Below are positions 27,119-35,389 of a stretch of DNA of 64,000 nt, piece after piece. Each line of letters begins with the position of its first letter. The first letter of the stretch is position 1. The notes below the pieces were generated by a model. That model saw only the letters and a program-made list of their open reading frames with translations. It had not been told where the DNA came from and searched no databases. The DNA is from Streptomyces sp. NBC_00557 (lineage in GTDB: Bacteria; Actinomycetota; Actinomycetes; Streptomycetales; Streptomycetaceae), in the NCBI RefSeq assembly GCF_036345995.1, contig NZ_CP107796.1:2790001-2854000 (forward strand), in the 5' to 3' direction. Position numbers and translations under genes: made by a program.

Positions 27119-27168
27119 GCGGGTGCACCGGCCGCCGGCCCTGCTGGGGAGGCCGCACGGAGACGGAT

Positions 27169-27411
27169 GACACGGCGTGGCGGCGGGGCGACCGCGCGGA
27201 CGGCCCGAGTCCGTTCACACGGCGTGGCGGCGCGGCGACCGCGCGGACAGCCGGAGGCCGTAGGCAGACGGATCACACGGCGTGGCGGTGGGGACGACCG
27301 CGCGGGCGGCCGGAGGCCGTAGGTAGACGGATCACACGGCGTGGCGGCCGGAGGCCGTACGGAGAGGATCACACCGTCTGGCGCGGGGCGACCGCGCGGA
27401 TCAGGTCCGCC
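27169..27411. repeat. Tandem copies of the tetR 3' end (about 58-bp unit)
   Basis: The motif TCACACGGCGTGGCGG recurs with starts near 27169, 27216, 27274 and 27333, and a diverged form (TCACACCGTCTGGCG) at 27369 is the true end of the TetR gene. Each unit continues GGGGCGACCGCGCGG and, in the third and fourth, GGCCGGAGGCCGTAGG. Read on the minus strand each copy resembles the last codons of the TetR gene, ending in a stop. The fourth unit has lost about 20 bases. The array fills the gap after the convergent zinc-ribbon gene. Confidence 0.88.
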
Positions 27412-27977
27412 ATGCCGCCCTCTGCCGGGGGCGCCGCGACGCAGGAGAGGGCGAGGCGGACCGCCAGCTCGCAGGAGCGGGCCAGTTCGGCGGCGTCGGC
27501 GGGGGTGGCGGCGGGACCCGCGAGGGCGGTGACCGCGCGGTCCCGGACGATCCGCACGAAGTCGTGGGGCGTCGGCAGCGGCCCGTCCGCGCGGCGCTGC
27601 GCCGGCACCGACGAGACCGACTGCACGGCGGCGAGCGGCGGGGCGGGCAGCCGCTCGCTCCAGCAGCCGGTGAGCAAGGCCCGTACCAGCGGGTTGTCCC
27701 GGGCGGCGGAGCCGGTCCACTCGGCGACGGCGGTGAGCCGCGCCGTGGGCTCGCCCGGACCGGCCAGCGCCCGCTCCACTCCGGCGAGGTAGCCGTCCGC
27801 CTCCCGCCGCACCAGCGCCCTGGCCAGCCCTTCCTTGCTGCCGAACTCGTTGTAGAGGGTCTGCCGGGACACCCCCGCCGTCGCCGCCACGTCGACCATC
27901 CGCACCGCGGACCACGGCCGGCGCGCGAGCGCCGTGCAGGCGGCGTCCAGTAGGGACTCCCGGGCAGCGGGCATCAT
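27369..27977 (-). CDS. TetR-family transcriptional regulator
   Basis: A 202-residue regulator. The N-terminal HTH is at about 25-50 (VDVAATAGVSRQTLYNEFGSKEGL), the most conserved TetR signature; the C-terminal helical part is ligand-binding and variable. ATG at 27977 (a second Met follows at once). A TTGACA-like element and a TTG-TATGCACTGTC-AA partial palindrome lie 45-60 bases upstream and may serve autoregulation. The nearest transporter, the SMR gene, is convergent and 860 bases away, so a link is only possible. The 3' end has been duplicated downstream. Confidence 0.88.
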   Translation of the reverse strand: MMPAARESLLDAACTALARRPWSAVRMVDVAATAGVSRQTLYNEFGSKEGLARALVRREADGYLAGVERALAGPGEPTARLTAVAEWTGSAARDNPLVRALLTGCWSERLPAPPLAAVQSVSSVPAQRRADGPLPTPHDFVRIVRDRAVTALAGPAATPADAAELARSCELAVRLALSCVAAPPAEGGMADLIRAVAPRQTV

Positions 27978-28020
27978 CGCCTCCCTGGGCGGAGCGGCTC
28001 TGCGCCCAGATTTGACGCGC

Positions 28021-28036
28021 TTGTATGCACTGTCAA
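28021..28036 (-). promoter_or_regulatory. Candidate promoter/operator of the TetR gene
   Basis: On the minus strand TTGACAGTGCATACAA combines a perfect -35 hexamer with an imperfect palindrome like many TetR operators. It lies 44 bases before the TetR start. No exact -10 is clear, so this is a weak call. Confidence 0.3.
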
Positions 28037-28186
28037 GGGTTCGGGAGGGTTGTCGGCCATGCGGCGACGGGCGTCGTCTCCCCGCGCGCGGCCTCCGTGG
28101 GCCCGCCCCCTCCCCCGCGCACGGCTCCGCCGCGCTGCGCCCGCCCTGGTGGCCCCGTGACGAGCGGGCCGGATACCGTTCCCTAC

Positions 28187-28987
28187 ATGCCGGACTACCT
28201 CGACGACCTGCGTCTCGCCCACGTCCTCGCGGACGCCGCCGACGCCGCCACCATGGACCGCTTCAAGGCGCTCGACCTGAAGGTCGAGACCAAGCCGGAC
28301 ATGACGCCGGTGAGCGAGGCGGACAAGGCGGCGGAAGAACTGATCCGCGGCCAGCTCCAGCGCGCCCGCCCCAGGGACGCGGTCCTCGGCGAGGAGTACG
28401 GCGTGGAGGGCTCCGGCCCGCGCCGCTGGGTGATCGACCCCATCGACGGCACGAAGAACTACGTCCGCGGCGTCCCGGTCTGGGCGACGCTCATCTCCCT
28501 GATGGAGGCGGCGGAGGGGGGCTACCAGCCCGTCGTCGGCCTCGTCTCCGCCCCCGCGCTCGGCCGCCGCTGGTGGGCCGCGAAGGGGCACGGCGCCTTC
28601 ACCGGCCGCAGTCTGACCTCCGCGAGCCGCCTCCATGTCTCCGGCGTCGGCAGGCTCGCGGACGCGTCGTTCGCGTACTCCTCCCTCTCCGGCTGGGAGG
28701 AGCAGGGCCGCCTCGGCGGGTTCCTGGATCTGACCCGCCAGGTGTGGCGCACGCGCGCGTACGGCGACTTCTGGCCGTACATGATGGTCGCCGAGGGATC
28801 CGTGGACATGTGCGCGGAGCCGGAGCTGTCGCTGTGGGACATGGCCGCGAACGCGATCATCGTCACGGAGGCCGGCGGCGCCTTCACCGGCCTCGACGGC
28901 CGCCCGGGCCCGCACAGCGGCAACGCCGCCGCGTCCAACGGCCTGCTGCACGACGAGTTGCTGGGGTATCTCAACCAGCGCCACTGA
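28187..28987 (+). CDS. hisN: Histidinol-phosphatase of the inositol monophosphatase family
   Basis: A 266-residue Mg2+-dependent phosphatase. Metal-binding motifs are GEEYG, WVIDPIDGTKNYVRG (DPIDGT signature) and the C-terminal WDMAANAII. The S. coelicolor orthologue was shown to be HisN, the histidinol-phosphate phosphatase of histidine synthesis, and the local gene order here (hisN, CBS protein, Fur-like regulator) agrees with that locus. The ATG at 28187 starts the conserved MPDYLDDLRLAH segment; upstream in-frame sequence is low complexity. No other his gene is nearby. Confidence 0.9.
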   Translation: MPDYLDDLRLAHVLADAADAATMDRFKALDLKVETKPDMTPVSEADKAAEELIRGQLQRARPRDAVLGEEYGVEGSGPRRWVIDPIDGTKNYVRGVPVWATLISLMEAAEGGYQPVVGLVSAPALGRRWWAAKGHGAFTGRSLTSASRLHVSGVGRLADASFAYSSLSGWEEQGRLGGFLDLTRQVWRTRAYGDFWPYMMVAEGSVDMCAEPELSLWDMAANAIIVTEAGGAFTGLDGRPGPHSGNAAASNGLLHDELLGYLNQRH

Positions 28988-29136
28988 GCCACGAGACGAA
29001 CCCGGGCACGCCCTCAAGTCACCACGCGCGCCCTCTTGTTGACCCCTGCTTTACCTGGCAGTCTGGGCTCACCCCCACTTGTGAACTTGTGAATCCTTGA
29101 ACGAGCTTCACGGATTCCTAGGAGGTGGCCCCACCC

Positions 29137-29532
29137 ATGCTCGTCCGCGACGCCATGAGCACGGTGATCCTCACCGTCGGCCCCGCCCACACACTCCGCC
29201 AGGCGGCGAACCTGATGTCCGCCCGCCGCGTCGGCGCCGCCGTCGTCCTCGACCCGGACGCCGGCGGCATCGGCATCCTCACCGAACGCGACATCCTCAA
29301 CTCCGTCGGCCTCGGCCAGAACCCCGACACCGAACGCGCCTTCGCCCACACCACCACCGACGTCGTCTTCGCCGCCCCGACCTGGACCCTGGAGCAGGCC
29401 GCCCGCGCCATGACCCACGGCGGCTTCCGGCACCTGGTCGTCCTCGACCGCGGCGAGGTCGCCGGCATCGTCTCGGTCCGCGACATCATCCGCTGCTGGA
29501 CCCCGGCCCGCGAGCCCGCCCCCGCGCTCTGA
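29137..29532 (+). CDS. CBS-domain-pair protein
   Basis: A 131-residue protein consisting only of two CBS domains (about 1-60 and 68-125), which together bind adenine nucleotides or S-adenosylmethionine as an energy or metabolite sensor. The repeated motifs GGIGILTERDI and GEVAGIVSVRDI are the classical CBS ends. The ATG at 29137 follows a perfect AGGAGGT ribosome-binding site, suggesting high expression. No partner domain is attached, so it may regulate another protein in trans. A terminator follows. Confidence 0.92.
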   Translation: MLVRDAMSTVILTVGPAHTLRQAANLMSARRVGAAVVLDPDAGGIGILTERDILNSVGLGQNPDTERAFAHTTTDVVFAAPTWTLEQAARAMTHGGFRHLVVLDRGEVAGIVSVRDIIRCWTPAREPAPAL

Positions 29533-29543
29533 GCATGCGGAAC

Positions 29544-29576
29544 GGGCCGGACCCCGAGCACCGTGGGGTCCGGCCC
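29544..29576 (+). terminator. Terminator after the CBS gene
   Basis: A 12-base perfect stem, GGGCCGGACCCC with GGGGTCCGGCCC, encloses a nine-base loop right after the CBS stop codon. There is no strong T run, as is common for Streptomyces terminators. Confidence 0.7.
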
Positions 29577-29689
29577 GGCAGCCGCTTCTCGGCGCCCCAG
29601 ATCCTACCTTGGACGTTCTCTAAGTCCATCGCGAATCCAATATCACACCTGTTCCCGTCCTGGTCCCGCCGGCTGTTAGGCTGGTAGCC

Positions 29690-30106
29690 ATGAGCGACCT
29701 TCTGGAACGGCTGCGTGGACGCGGATGGCGGATGACCGCGCAGCGGCGCGTCGTGGCCGAGGTCCTCGACGGCGAGCACGTCCATCTGACGGCCGACGAG
29801 GTCCACGCCCGGGCTGTCGCGAAGCTGCCGGAGATCTCCCGGGCGACCGTGTACAACACGCTGGGCGAGCTGGTCTCCCTCGGCGAGGTGCTGGAAGTCA
29901 CGACGGACAAGCGCGCCAAGCGCTACGACCCGAACGCGCACCGGCCGCACCATCACCTGGTCTGCGCCCACTGCGGCGCGATCCGCGACGTCCACCCGAC
30001 GGGCAACCCGCTCGCCGACCTCCCCGACACCGAGCGCTTCGGCTTCACGGTGTCGGACGTCGAGGTGACGTACCGCGGCCTGTGCCCGGACTGCGCGGCG
30101 GCGTAA
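29690..30106 (+). CDS. catR: Fur-family metal/peroxide regulator (CatR-like)
   Basis: A 138-residue Fur-family repressor: winged helix at about 1-80 (the recognition helix region is ISRATVYNTLGEL), followed by the HHHLVCAHCG metal-binding motif and a structural CxxC zinc site (CAHC with CPDC). The position after hisN and the CBS gene matches S. coelicolor SCO5206, which I recall as CatR, the H2O2-sensing repressor of the major catalase. No catalase gene is here, so the symbol rests on synteny and similarity. A TGGAC-N9-GTCCA inverted repeat about 65 bases upstream is a weak operator candidate. Confidence 0.8.
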   Translation: MSDLLERLRGRGWRMTAQRRVVAEVLDGEHVHLTADEVHARAVAKLPEISRATVYNTLGELVSLGEVLEVTTDKRAKRYDPNAHRPHHHLVCAHCGAIRDVHPTGNPLADLPDTERFGFTVSDVEVTYRGLCPDCAAA

Positions 30107-30120
30107 CCCTTCCGGCCACC

Positions 30121-30160
30121 CACCGAGCCCCGGCAGCCCTTGCGGCGCCGGGGCTCGGTG
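30121..30160. terminator. Bidirectional terminator between catR and the glucanase genes
   Basis: A 14-base perfect stem, CACCGAGCCCCGGC with GCCGGGGCTCGGTG, lies between the convergent genes and can stop transcription from both sides. Confidence 0.75.
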
Positions 30161-30199
30161 CTGCTGGTCCTGTCGCTTCCCGTGCGGGTCCGCGCCGCC

Positions 30200-31399
30200 T
30201 CAGAACGCCGTCAGGGTGAGGGTGAGGGCCGAGGGATTCGTGTCCTGGATGTAGGAGGCGAAGTCCGCCACGTCGTCGAAGGCGAAGCCGTAGGCCCTGC
30301 CGTCCGCGGTGGCCGCGTGGACGGCCTTCGCGTAGTGGTTGGTCAGGGCGGTCTGGTAGAAGGCCGCCGGGTCGGTGGTGGGCTGCGAGGGATTGCTCAG
30401 CAGGGTGGAGCGGTTGAAGGCCGCGCCCAGGACCGCCGCCACGGGTCCGGTGGTGCCGTCGTTGGGGGCGGCGAGGTTGCCGTCGCAGAACAGGACGTCA
30501 CGGGTGGAGGGCTTGGCGAAGGACACCGACGCCGGGCCGTCGAAGGTGAGGCGCTCGCCGCGGACGCGGCCGGTGAACGTGCCCGCGTTCGTGGTGACCT
30601 TGAGGTCCTTGCCGGTGTAGGTGCTCCACACCTCGTCGATGTACGGGGCGAAGTAGTCCTTGGGGAAGATGCCCGCGTCCAGGCCGTGGCCGGGGGCGAT
30701 GATCCGCGTGTCGTCCACGACCAGAGGGGCGAACTCGGCCACCTTCTTGACCTCCGCGAAGGCCGCGGCGCGGCCGCCGTCGCGCAGGGCGCCCGTCGTC
30801 TGGTCCTTGTCGCCGGTGAGGCGCAGGCTCATCGGAACGCTGAACATGTCCACCATCGTGGTGTTGCAGAACATGCCGGACGCGTTGTGGGTGAACTCGG
30901 CGCAGTCGTGCAGGATGCCGTAGTTGGGGTCCGACGTGACCCAGCCGGCCGGGTACTGCAGAGCGGCGTTGCCGTTGCCGTCGGTCACGACCTTGAACTT
31001 GAGCTTCTGGCCGAGTGAGACGTAGATGCGGCCCGACATGTAGGGCAGGGACAGCTTGGTCTCGCCGCTGCTCGCGAGCGGGATCGCGTAGTCGGTGAAG
31101 CCGTCGGCGCCGTTGTCCGAGAGGGCCACGGGGGCGACGGTGCCGTCCGGGGTGAGCCGCACCTGCTTACCGTCGGCGTTTCCGACGACGTACAGGTGCA
31201 CCGAGCCGTTGTCGAACGACCCGCTGTTGTTGACCACGGTGACCGGGAGCGAGCCGCTCGCCGCGGTCGCGGAGTCCTTGCTCTGGCCCGCGAGGGCGTA
31301 CGGGGCGACGGCGGCTATCGCCGGGACGGCCACGGCCGCGCCACCGAGGGCGAACAGCATCTTGCGGCGGGTGAGGTTGCGCTGGTGGCGAGGTGCCAT
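30200..31399 (-). CDS. Secreted GH64 beta-1,3-glucanase
   Basis: A 399-residue exported protein of glycoside hydrolase family 64, the thaumatin-like laminaripentaose-producing beta-1,3-glucanases. A twin-arginine signal peptide is clear: LTRRKMLFALGG followed by a hydrophobic core and an Ala-rich cleavage region near residue 37. The mature part keeps family segments such as FDGPASVSFAKPSTRDVLFC with a conserved Cys and the FCNTTMVDMFSVPM region. It degrades beta-1,3-glucans of fungal walls. It lies downstream of the GH16 glucanase gene on the same strand, with a 91-base gap. Confidence 0.88.
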   Translation of the reverse strand: MAPRHQRNLTRRKMLFALGGAAVAVPAIAAVAPYALAGQSKDSATAASGSLPVTVVNNSGSFDNGSVHLYVVGNADGKQVRLTPDGTVAPVALSDNGADGFTDYAIPLASSGETKLSLPYMSGRIYVSLGQKLKFKVVTDGNGNAALQYPAGWVTSDPNYGILHDCAEFTHNASGMFCNTTMVDMFSVPMSLRLTGDKDQTTGALRDGGRAAAFAEVKKVAEFAPLVVDDTRIIAPGHGLDAGIFPKDYFAPYIDEVWSTYTGKDLKVTTNAGTFTGRVRGERLTFDGPASVSFAKPSTRDVLFCDGNLAAPNDGTTGPVAAVLGAAFNRSTLLSNPSQPTTDPAAFYQTALTNHYAKAVHAATADGRAYGFAFDDVADFASYIQDTNPSALTLTLTAF

Positions 31400-31490
31400 G
31401 AGGGGTGCTCCTTCGGGGCCCCCGGCGCCCGGGAGGGGAGCCGGTGCGCGCGGGGGGACATGTGGGGGGTGGGGCTTCGGCGGGGGAGGC

Positions 31491-32771
31491 TCAGCCGAAG
31501 GACCACTTCTGGTTGGGATTGCCCGAACAGGTCCAGATCTGCAGCCGGGTTCCGTCGGCGGAGGAACCGTCCTTGGCGTCGAGGCACTTGTCGGCGCCGC
31601 GGTTGGTCAGGTCGCCGGCGGCGGTGTAGGTCCACTGCTGGGCCTCGGTGCCGTTGCAGGTGTAGAGCTGGACGGGCGTGCCGTCGTCGTGCGAACCGCC
31701 TTGGACGTCCAGGCACTTGCCCAGGGCGCGCACGGTGCCGTCGCTGCCCAGGGTCCACTTCTGGGCGTCGTTGCCGGTGCAGTTGTGCAGCTGGACCGGG
31801 GTGCCGTCGGCGGCGTTGGCCCCTGCGACGTCCACGCACATGCCGCCGATTCCCTTGATGGCGCCGACGCGGGTGGTGCCGCCGGAACCGGTGCCGGTGC
31901 CGGAGTCCGAGGCGGTGACGTGGACGTAGTCGACGGTCATCGTCTGCGGGAAGGAGGTGCCGGAGTCCGGGCTGCCGGGCCAGTCACCGCCGACCGCGAA
32001 GTTCAGGATGATGAAGAACGGGTGGTCGAAGACCCACTTGTTGCCGCCGACGTCGGCGGGGGTGCGGGTCTCGTACGCCTGGCCGTCCACGGACCAGGTG
32101 ATCGCGGACGGGCTCCAGTCGACGGCGAAGACGTGGAAGTCGTCGGCGAAGGCCTTGCCGTTCGGGAGGGTGTACGCGGCGCCGAGGCCGCCCGAGCCGG
32201 AGTAGCCCGGGCCGTGGATCGTGCCGTGGACGGTGCCGGGCTCCTTGCCGACGTTCTCCATGACGTCGATCTCGCCGCTGTTGGGCCAGCCCGCGCTGCC
32301 GAGGTCGTCACCGAGCATCCAGAACGCCGGCCACACGCCCTGGCCCCGCGGGATCTTGATGCGGGACTCGAAGTGGCCGTACTTCTGCGTGAAGGCGCGC
32401 GCCGTGTTCAGCCGTGCCGAGGTGTACTGGCAGGTGCCGTACCAGCACTGCAGGCCGGGGTCCGTGTTCTTGCGGGCGGTGATGACCAGGTGGCCGTTGC
32501 CGTCGAGGGCGGCGTTGTCCGTGCTGTTCGTGTAGTACTGCAACTCGTGGTTGCCGTTGCCGCCGCCGCCCGTCTCCAGGGTCCACTTCGACGAACTGGG
32601 CGCGCTGCCCGCGGCTCCGTCGAAGTCGTCGGACCACGTCATGGTGGTGGCGGCGTTCGCGCGGTTGGTCGCCGAGTCGGAGGTGTTGATGAGGATGGCG
32701 CAGCCGAGGGCGGCGGACAGCAGGACCGCCAGCCCTCCTAACGACCATCTGCGTGCGCGATGAGCGGCCAT
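31491..32771 (-). CDS. Secreted GH16 endo-beta-1,3-glucanase with CBM13
   Basis: A 426-residue exported enzyme. After a Sec signal peptide (1-41) comes a GH16 catalytic domain (about 42-285) with the active-site motif GEIDVMEN, a Gly/Thr/Ser linker (TGTGSGGT), and a ricin-type beta-trefoil CBM13 (about 300-426) with three QxW repeats (QKWTL, QQWTY, QKWSF). It cleaves laminarin or fungal wall glucan internally and complements the GH64 enzyme downstream. A palindromic LacI-type operator lies upstream at 32857. Confidence 0.93.
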   Translation of the reverse strand: MAAHRARRWSLGGLAVLLSAALGCAILINTSDSATNRANAATTMTWSDDFDGAAGSAPSSSKWTLETGGGGNGNHELQYYTNSTDNAALDGNGHLVITARKNTDPGLQCWYGTCQYTSARLNTARAFTQKYGHFESRIKIPRGQGVWPAFWMLGDDLGSAGWPNSGEIDVMENVGKEPGTVHGTIHGPGYSGSGGLGAAYTLPNGKAFADDFHVFAVDWSPSAITWSVDGQAYETRTPADVGGNKWVFDHPFFIILNFAVGGDWPGSPDSGTSFPQTMTVDYVHVTASDSGTGTGSGGTTRVGAIKGIGGMCVDVAGANAADGTPVQLHNCTGNDAQKWTLGSDGTVRALGKCLDVQGGSHDDGTPVQLYTCNGTEAQQWTYTAAGDLTNRGADKCLDAKDGSSADGTRLQIWTCSGNPNQKWSFG

Positions 32772-32856
32772 GGAGTGGATTCACCTTGTCGTCGTCGTGG
32801 GGGATGTGCGCGGCCGGCGCCGGGCGCTGCGCGGAGTGCGCGGGCAGACACGTTCT

Positions 32857-32868
32857 GAGAGCGCTCTC
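32857..32868. promoter_or_regulatory. LacI/CebR-type operator of the glucanase genes
   Basis: GAGAGCGCTCTC is a perfect 12-base palindrome 86 bases before the GH16 start. It closely resembles CebR-type operators (TGGGAGCGCTCCCA) that control cellobiose and other glycoside genes in Streptomyces. Repression by a LacI-family sugar regulator is thus likely. The remaining 290 bases up to the tRNA terminator show no gene. Confidence 0.65.
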
Positions 32869-33063
32869 TGACTGCGGCGGACGGCCGTCGGCGAAGCCAG
32901 ACGATACGCAGGACCGCGACCTCTGCCAAGCGGAACGCGACATCCCCGAATACCGTCCGACCTGTACTTACCTCGGGTAACAGAGTGAGCCCGAAAGAGG
33001 TTTAAGACTTGTTTAAAGCTCACTTAAGGCGCCGGGCCGCACAAGGCGCGGACATGCGAACAC

Positions 33064-33103
33064 GCCGAGGGCCGGAACCCATCTCTGGATTCCGGCCCTC
33101 GGC
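33064..33103 (-). terminator. Terminator after the first initiator tRNA
   Basis: A 14-base perfect stem, GCCGAGGGCCGGAA with TTCCGGCCCTCGGC, begins a few bases after the tRNA 3' end on the minus strand. Confidence 0.8.
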
Positions 33104-33109
33104 CTTCAG

Positions 33110-33183
33110 TAGCGGGGACAGGATTTGAACCTGCGACCTCTGGGTTATGAGCCCAGCGAGCTACCGAGCTGCTCCACCCCGCG
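33110..33183 (-). tRNA. tRNA-fMet (initiator, anticodon CAT), copy 1
   Basis: A 74-base tRNA folds into a complete cloverleaf. The anticodon loop is CTCATAA, giving CAT. The three G:C pairs at the bottom of the anticodon stem (GGG/CCC) and the unpaired first acceptor position (C1 against T72) identify the initiator rather than the elongator methionine tRNA. The T-loop GTTCAAATC is standard. CCA is not encoded. An identical copy is at 35275-35348. Confidence 0.95.
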
Positions 33184-33259
33184 TCGGTGAACACGACATT
33201 ACGTGAGAGGGGTCGGCGGAGGCAAATCAGATACCGGTGACGTGGCAGGGCTCACGTGT

Positions 33260-35071
33260 TCAGGCCGACAGCTCCTCCCGCAGCGCGTCCCGGAGCCGCC
33301 CCGCCCGCTCCGCGACCTCGGCAGGACCCAGCTCGACCGCGCGGTCGGCCCAGCGCTGTCCCTCCGCCAGCTCTCCCCGACGCGCGTAGACGAGGGCCAG
33401 CCGCAGCGCCGCCCGTCCGTGCCCGGCGTTCGCGGCCCGCGTCCACCACACCGCCGCCTCCGGCTCGCTGCCCTCCCGTGCCAGCAGCAGCCCGAGGTTG
33501 AAGGCGCCGTTGCGCGACCCGGCCTCCGCCGCCGCCCGGTACCACCGCGCCGCCTCCACCACGTCCCCCCGCGCCGCCGCGAGCATCCCGACCCGCACCT
33601 GGGCCCGCCGGTGCCCCTGGGTCGCCGCCCGCTCGTACCACTCCTCGCACTCGGTCTTCTCGTGCACGATCTCGCCCAGTTCGTGCGCCGGCTCCGGCGG
33701 ACGCCGCGCGTCCAGCAGCGCCGCCAGCCGGTACGCCGCCTCCGCGCTGCCTCCGCCCGCCGCGCACCGCAGATGCCGCTCGGCCTCCTGCTCCTCGCCC
33801 TCGCGCAGCCGGGCGATCCCGACCTGGAGCGCGGCCTCGGTGTGCCCGGCGGCCGCGGCCCGTTCGTACCAGCGCAGCGCCGTGGCCTCCTCGCCGCGCC
33901 CGGCGTAGAGGATCCCCAGGTTGAACGCCGCGTCGACGCTCCCCGCCTCGGCCGCCTTGGAGAACCAGGGCTCGGCGCCGGTGGCGTCGCCGCCCTGGAG
34001 GAGCAGGATGGCGAGCGCGTTCGCGGCCTCCCGGTGACCGGCGTAGGCGGCCCGCCGGTACCACTGCTCGGCCTGCGCGGTGCGCCCCTGCTCGGCGCAG
34101 AGCAGGCCGAGGTTGTACGCGCCGTTGTCGTCACCCGCGTCCAGCGCGGCCCGGTACCAGCGCTCGGCGGTCTGGGTCTCGCCGCGCTCGGCGTGCAGCG
34201 CGCCGAGCGCGTTGGCCGCGTTGCCGTCGCCCTCCTGGGCGGCGCGCAGCCACCACACGGCCGCGCTCTCGGTGTCCCCGGCGTCGCGCAGCAGGAAGCC
34301 CAGCGCGCAGGCGGCCCGGGGCTCGCCGTCCTTGGCGGAGGTCAGGTACCAGCGCCCGGCCTCCTTCAGCTCCCCGCGCTTCTCCAGGATCGCGCCGAGG
34401 TGCAGCGCGGCCCGCCGGTGGCCGCGTGCGGCGGCCTGCCGGTACCACTGCTCGGCCTCGGCGACAGCGTTGTCGGCCGCGGAGCCTTCCTCGCGTCCGG
34501 CCCGCCGGTCGAGTGCGCGGGCCAGCCGGTAGGCGGCCTCGCGGTGCCCGCGCTCGGCCGCGGCCCGCATCCAGTGCTCGGCGCCGACGTCCCCGCGGTG
34601 CTCCAGCAGGTCGGCGAGCGCGTACGCACCGAGGACATGGCCCTGCTCGGCGGACTGGCGCAGCCAGTACTCGGCGGCGGGTTCGTCCCCGCGCTCACGG
34701 TGGTAGCGGCCGAGTGCGTGCGCGGCGGCCGCGGAACCGGCGACGGCGGCGACGCGCCACCAGCCGGCGGCCTCCTCGGGGTAGCCGCGCTGGTGCAGCA
34801 GGACGCCCAGGTTGTTGGCGGCCGCCCGGTCACCGGCCGCGGTGGCGGCGCGCAGATGGGGTTCGGCTCCGTCGAGGTCGCCGCGGCGCAGCAGCAGGGC
34901 TCCGAGGACGCTCGCCGCCTCGGTGTCGCCGCTCTGCGCGGCCAGCCCGAGGCGCACCTCCTCCGCGGCGTCCCCCATCTCGCTCAGCTCCTCGCGGGTG
35001 GGCTCCTCGCCGGAAGGCTGCACAAATCGCCCTGACTCGAACAGAGTTGCCTTGTCCCCCATAACGTCCAT
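33260..35071 (-). CDS. Long Sel1/TPR-repeat protein
   Basis: A 603-residue protein made almost wholly of about 15 Sel1-like repeats of about 36 residues, with the pattern A..LG.L...RG....AE.WY..AA..G (for example NGAYNLGLLCAEQGRTAQAE). Such solenoids are protein-interaction scaffolds. There is no signal peptide or membrane segment; the first 45 residues are acidic and non-repeat. The start at 35071 has an alternative ATG three codons later. The gene lies between two initiator tRNA genes. A GGTATACC palindrome sits 30 bases upstream. The partner and role are unknown. Confidence 0.88.
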   Translation of the reverse strand: MDVMGDKATLFESGRFVQPSGEEPTREELSEMGDAAEEVRLGLAAQSGDTEAASVLGALLLRRGDLDGAEPHLRAATAAGDRAAANNLGVLLHQRGYPEEAAGWWRVAAVAGSAAAAHALGRYHRERGDEPAAEYWLRQSAEQGHVLGAYALADLLEHRGDVGAEHWMRAAAERGHREAAYRLARALDRRAGREEGSAADNAVAEAEQWYRQAAARGHRRAALHLGAILEKRGELKEAGRWYLTSAKDGEPRAACALGFLLRDAGDTESAAVWWLRAAQEGDGNAANALGALHAERGETQTAERWYRAALDAGDDNGAYNLGLLCAEQGRTAQAEQWYRRAAYAGHREAANALAILLLQGGDATGAEPWFSKAAEAGSVDAAFNLGILYAGRGEEATALRWYERAAAAGHTEAALQVGIARLREGEEQEAERHLRCAAGGGSAEAAYRLAALLDARRPPEPAHELGEIVHEKTECEEWYERAATQGHRRAQVRVGMLAAARGDVVEAARWYRAAAEAGSRNGAFNLGLLLAREGSEPEAAVWWTRAANAGHGRAALRLALVYARRGELAEGQRWADRAVELGPAEVAERAGRLRDALREELSA

Positions 35072-35100
35072 CGTCGCACCACCTGCAACCTTGGTACACC

Positions 35101-35110
35101 CGGTATACCG
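35101..35110. promoter_or_regulatory. CGGTATACCG palindrome before the Sel1-repeat gene
   Basis: The perfect ten-base palindrome is followed on the minus strand by a second, imperfect box (GGTGTACC), giving two boxes in direct order 30 bases before the start codon. The same ten bases occur at 5220-5229. It may be an operator shared with the symporter genes; no regulator is known. Confidence 0.3.
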
Positions 35111-35234
35111 CAGCCCGTGAGGTCACTTCAGCGTTTTGTCGACATGCCCACAGGACGACAAGTCAAACACAGACCGCTCAACTCCCCACGGCGGCGCGGC
35201 CGTCCCTCCCCCCAGCACATGAGTTCGCACACCA

Positions 35235-35267
35235 CGAAGGCCCGGATCCCATGGATCCGGGCCTTCG
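35235..35267 (-). terminator. Terminator after the second initiator tRNA
   Basis: A 15-base perfect stem, CGAAGGCCCGGATCC with GGATCCGGGCCTTCG, has only a three-base loop and starts eight bases after the tRNA 3' end on the minus strand. Confidence 0.8.
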
Positions 35268-35274
35268 ACTGCAG

Positions 35275-35348
35275 TAGCGGGGACAGGATTTGAACCTGCG
35301 ACCTCTGGGTTATGAGCCCAGCGAGCTACCGAGCTGCTCCACCCCGCG
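35275..35348 (-). tRNA. tRNA-fMet (initiator, anticodon CAT), copy 2
   Basis: This 74-base gene is identical to the one at 33110-33183, with the same initiator features (CAT anticodon, GGG/CCC stem pairs, unpaired C1). The flanking sequences and terminator differ, so it is a real second gene rather than part of a longer duplicated segment. Confidence 0.95.
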
Positions 35349-35389
35349 CCGTTGCCTGTCAACCGTATCACGGCGCGGGGGGCTCTTGA

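Noticed and set aside
27169..27411. 58-bp repeats considered as a CRISPR array or mobile element
   Set aside because: There are no unique spacers; the units are degenerate copies of a gene end, and no transposase is near.
33110..35348. tRNA pair considered as attachment sites of an integrated element
   Set aside because: Both copies are complete tRNA genes and the DNA between holds one ordinary Sel1-repeat gene with no integrase.
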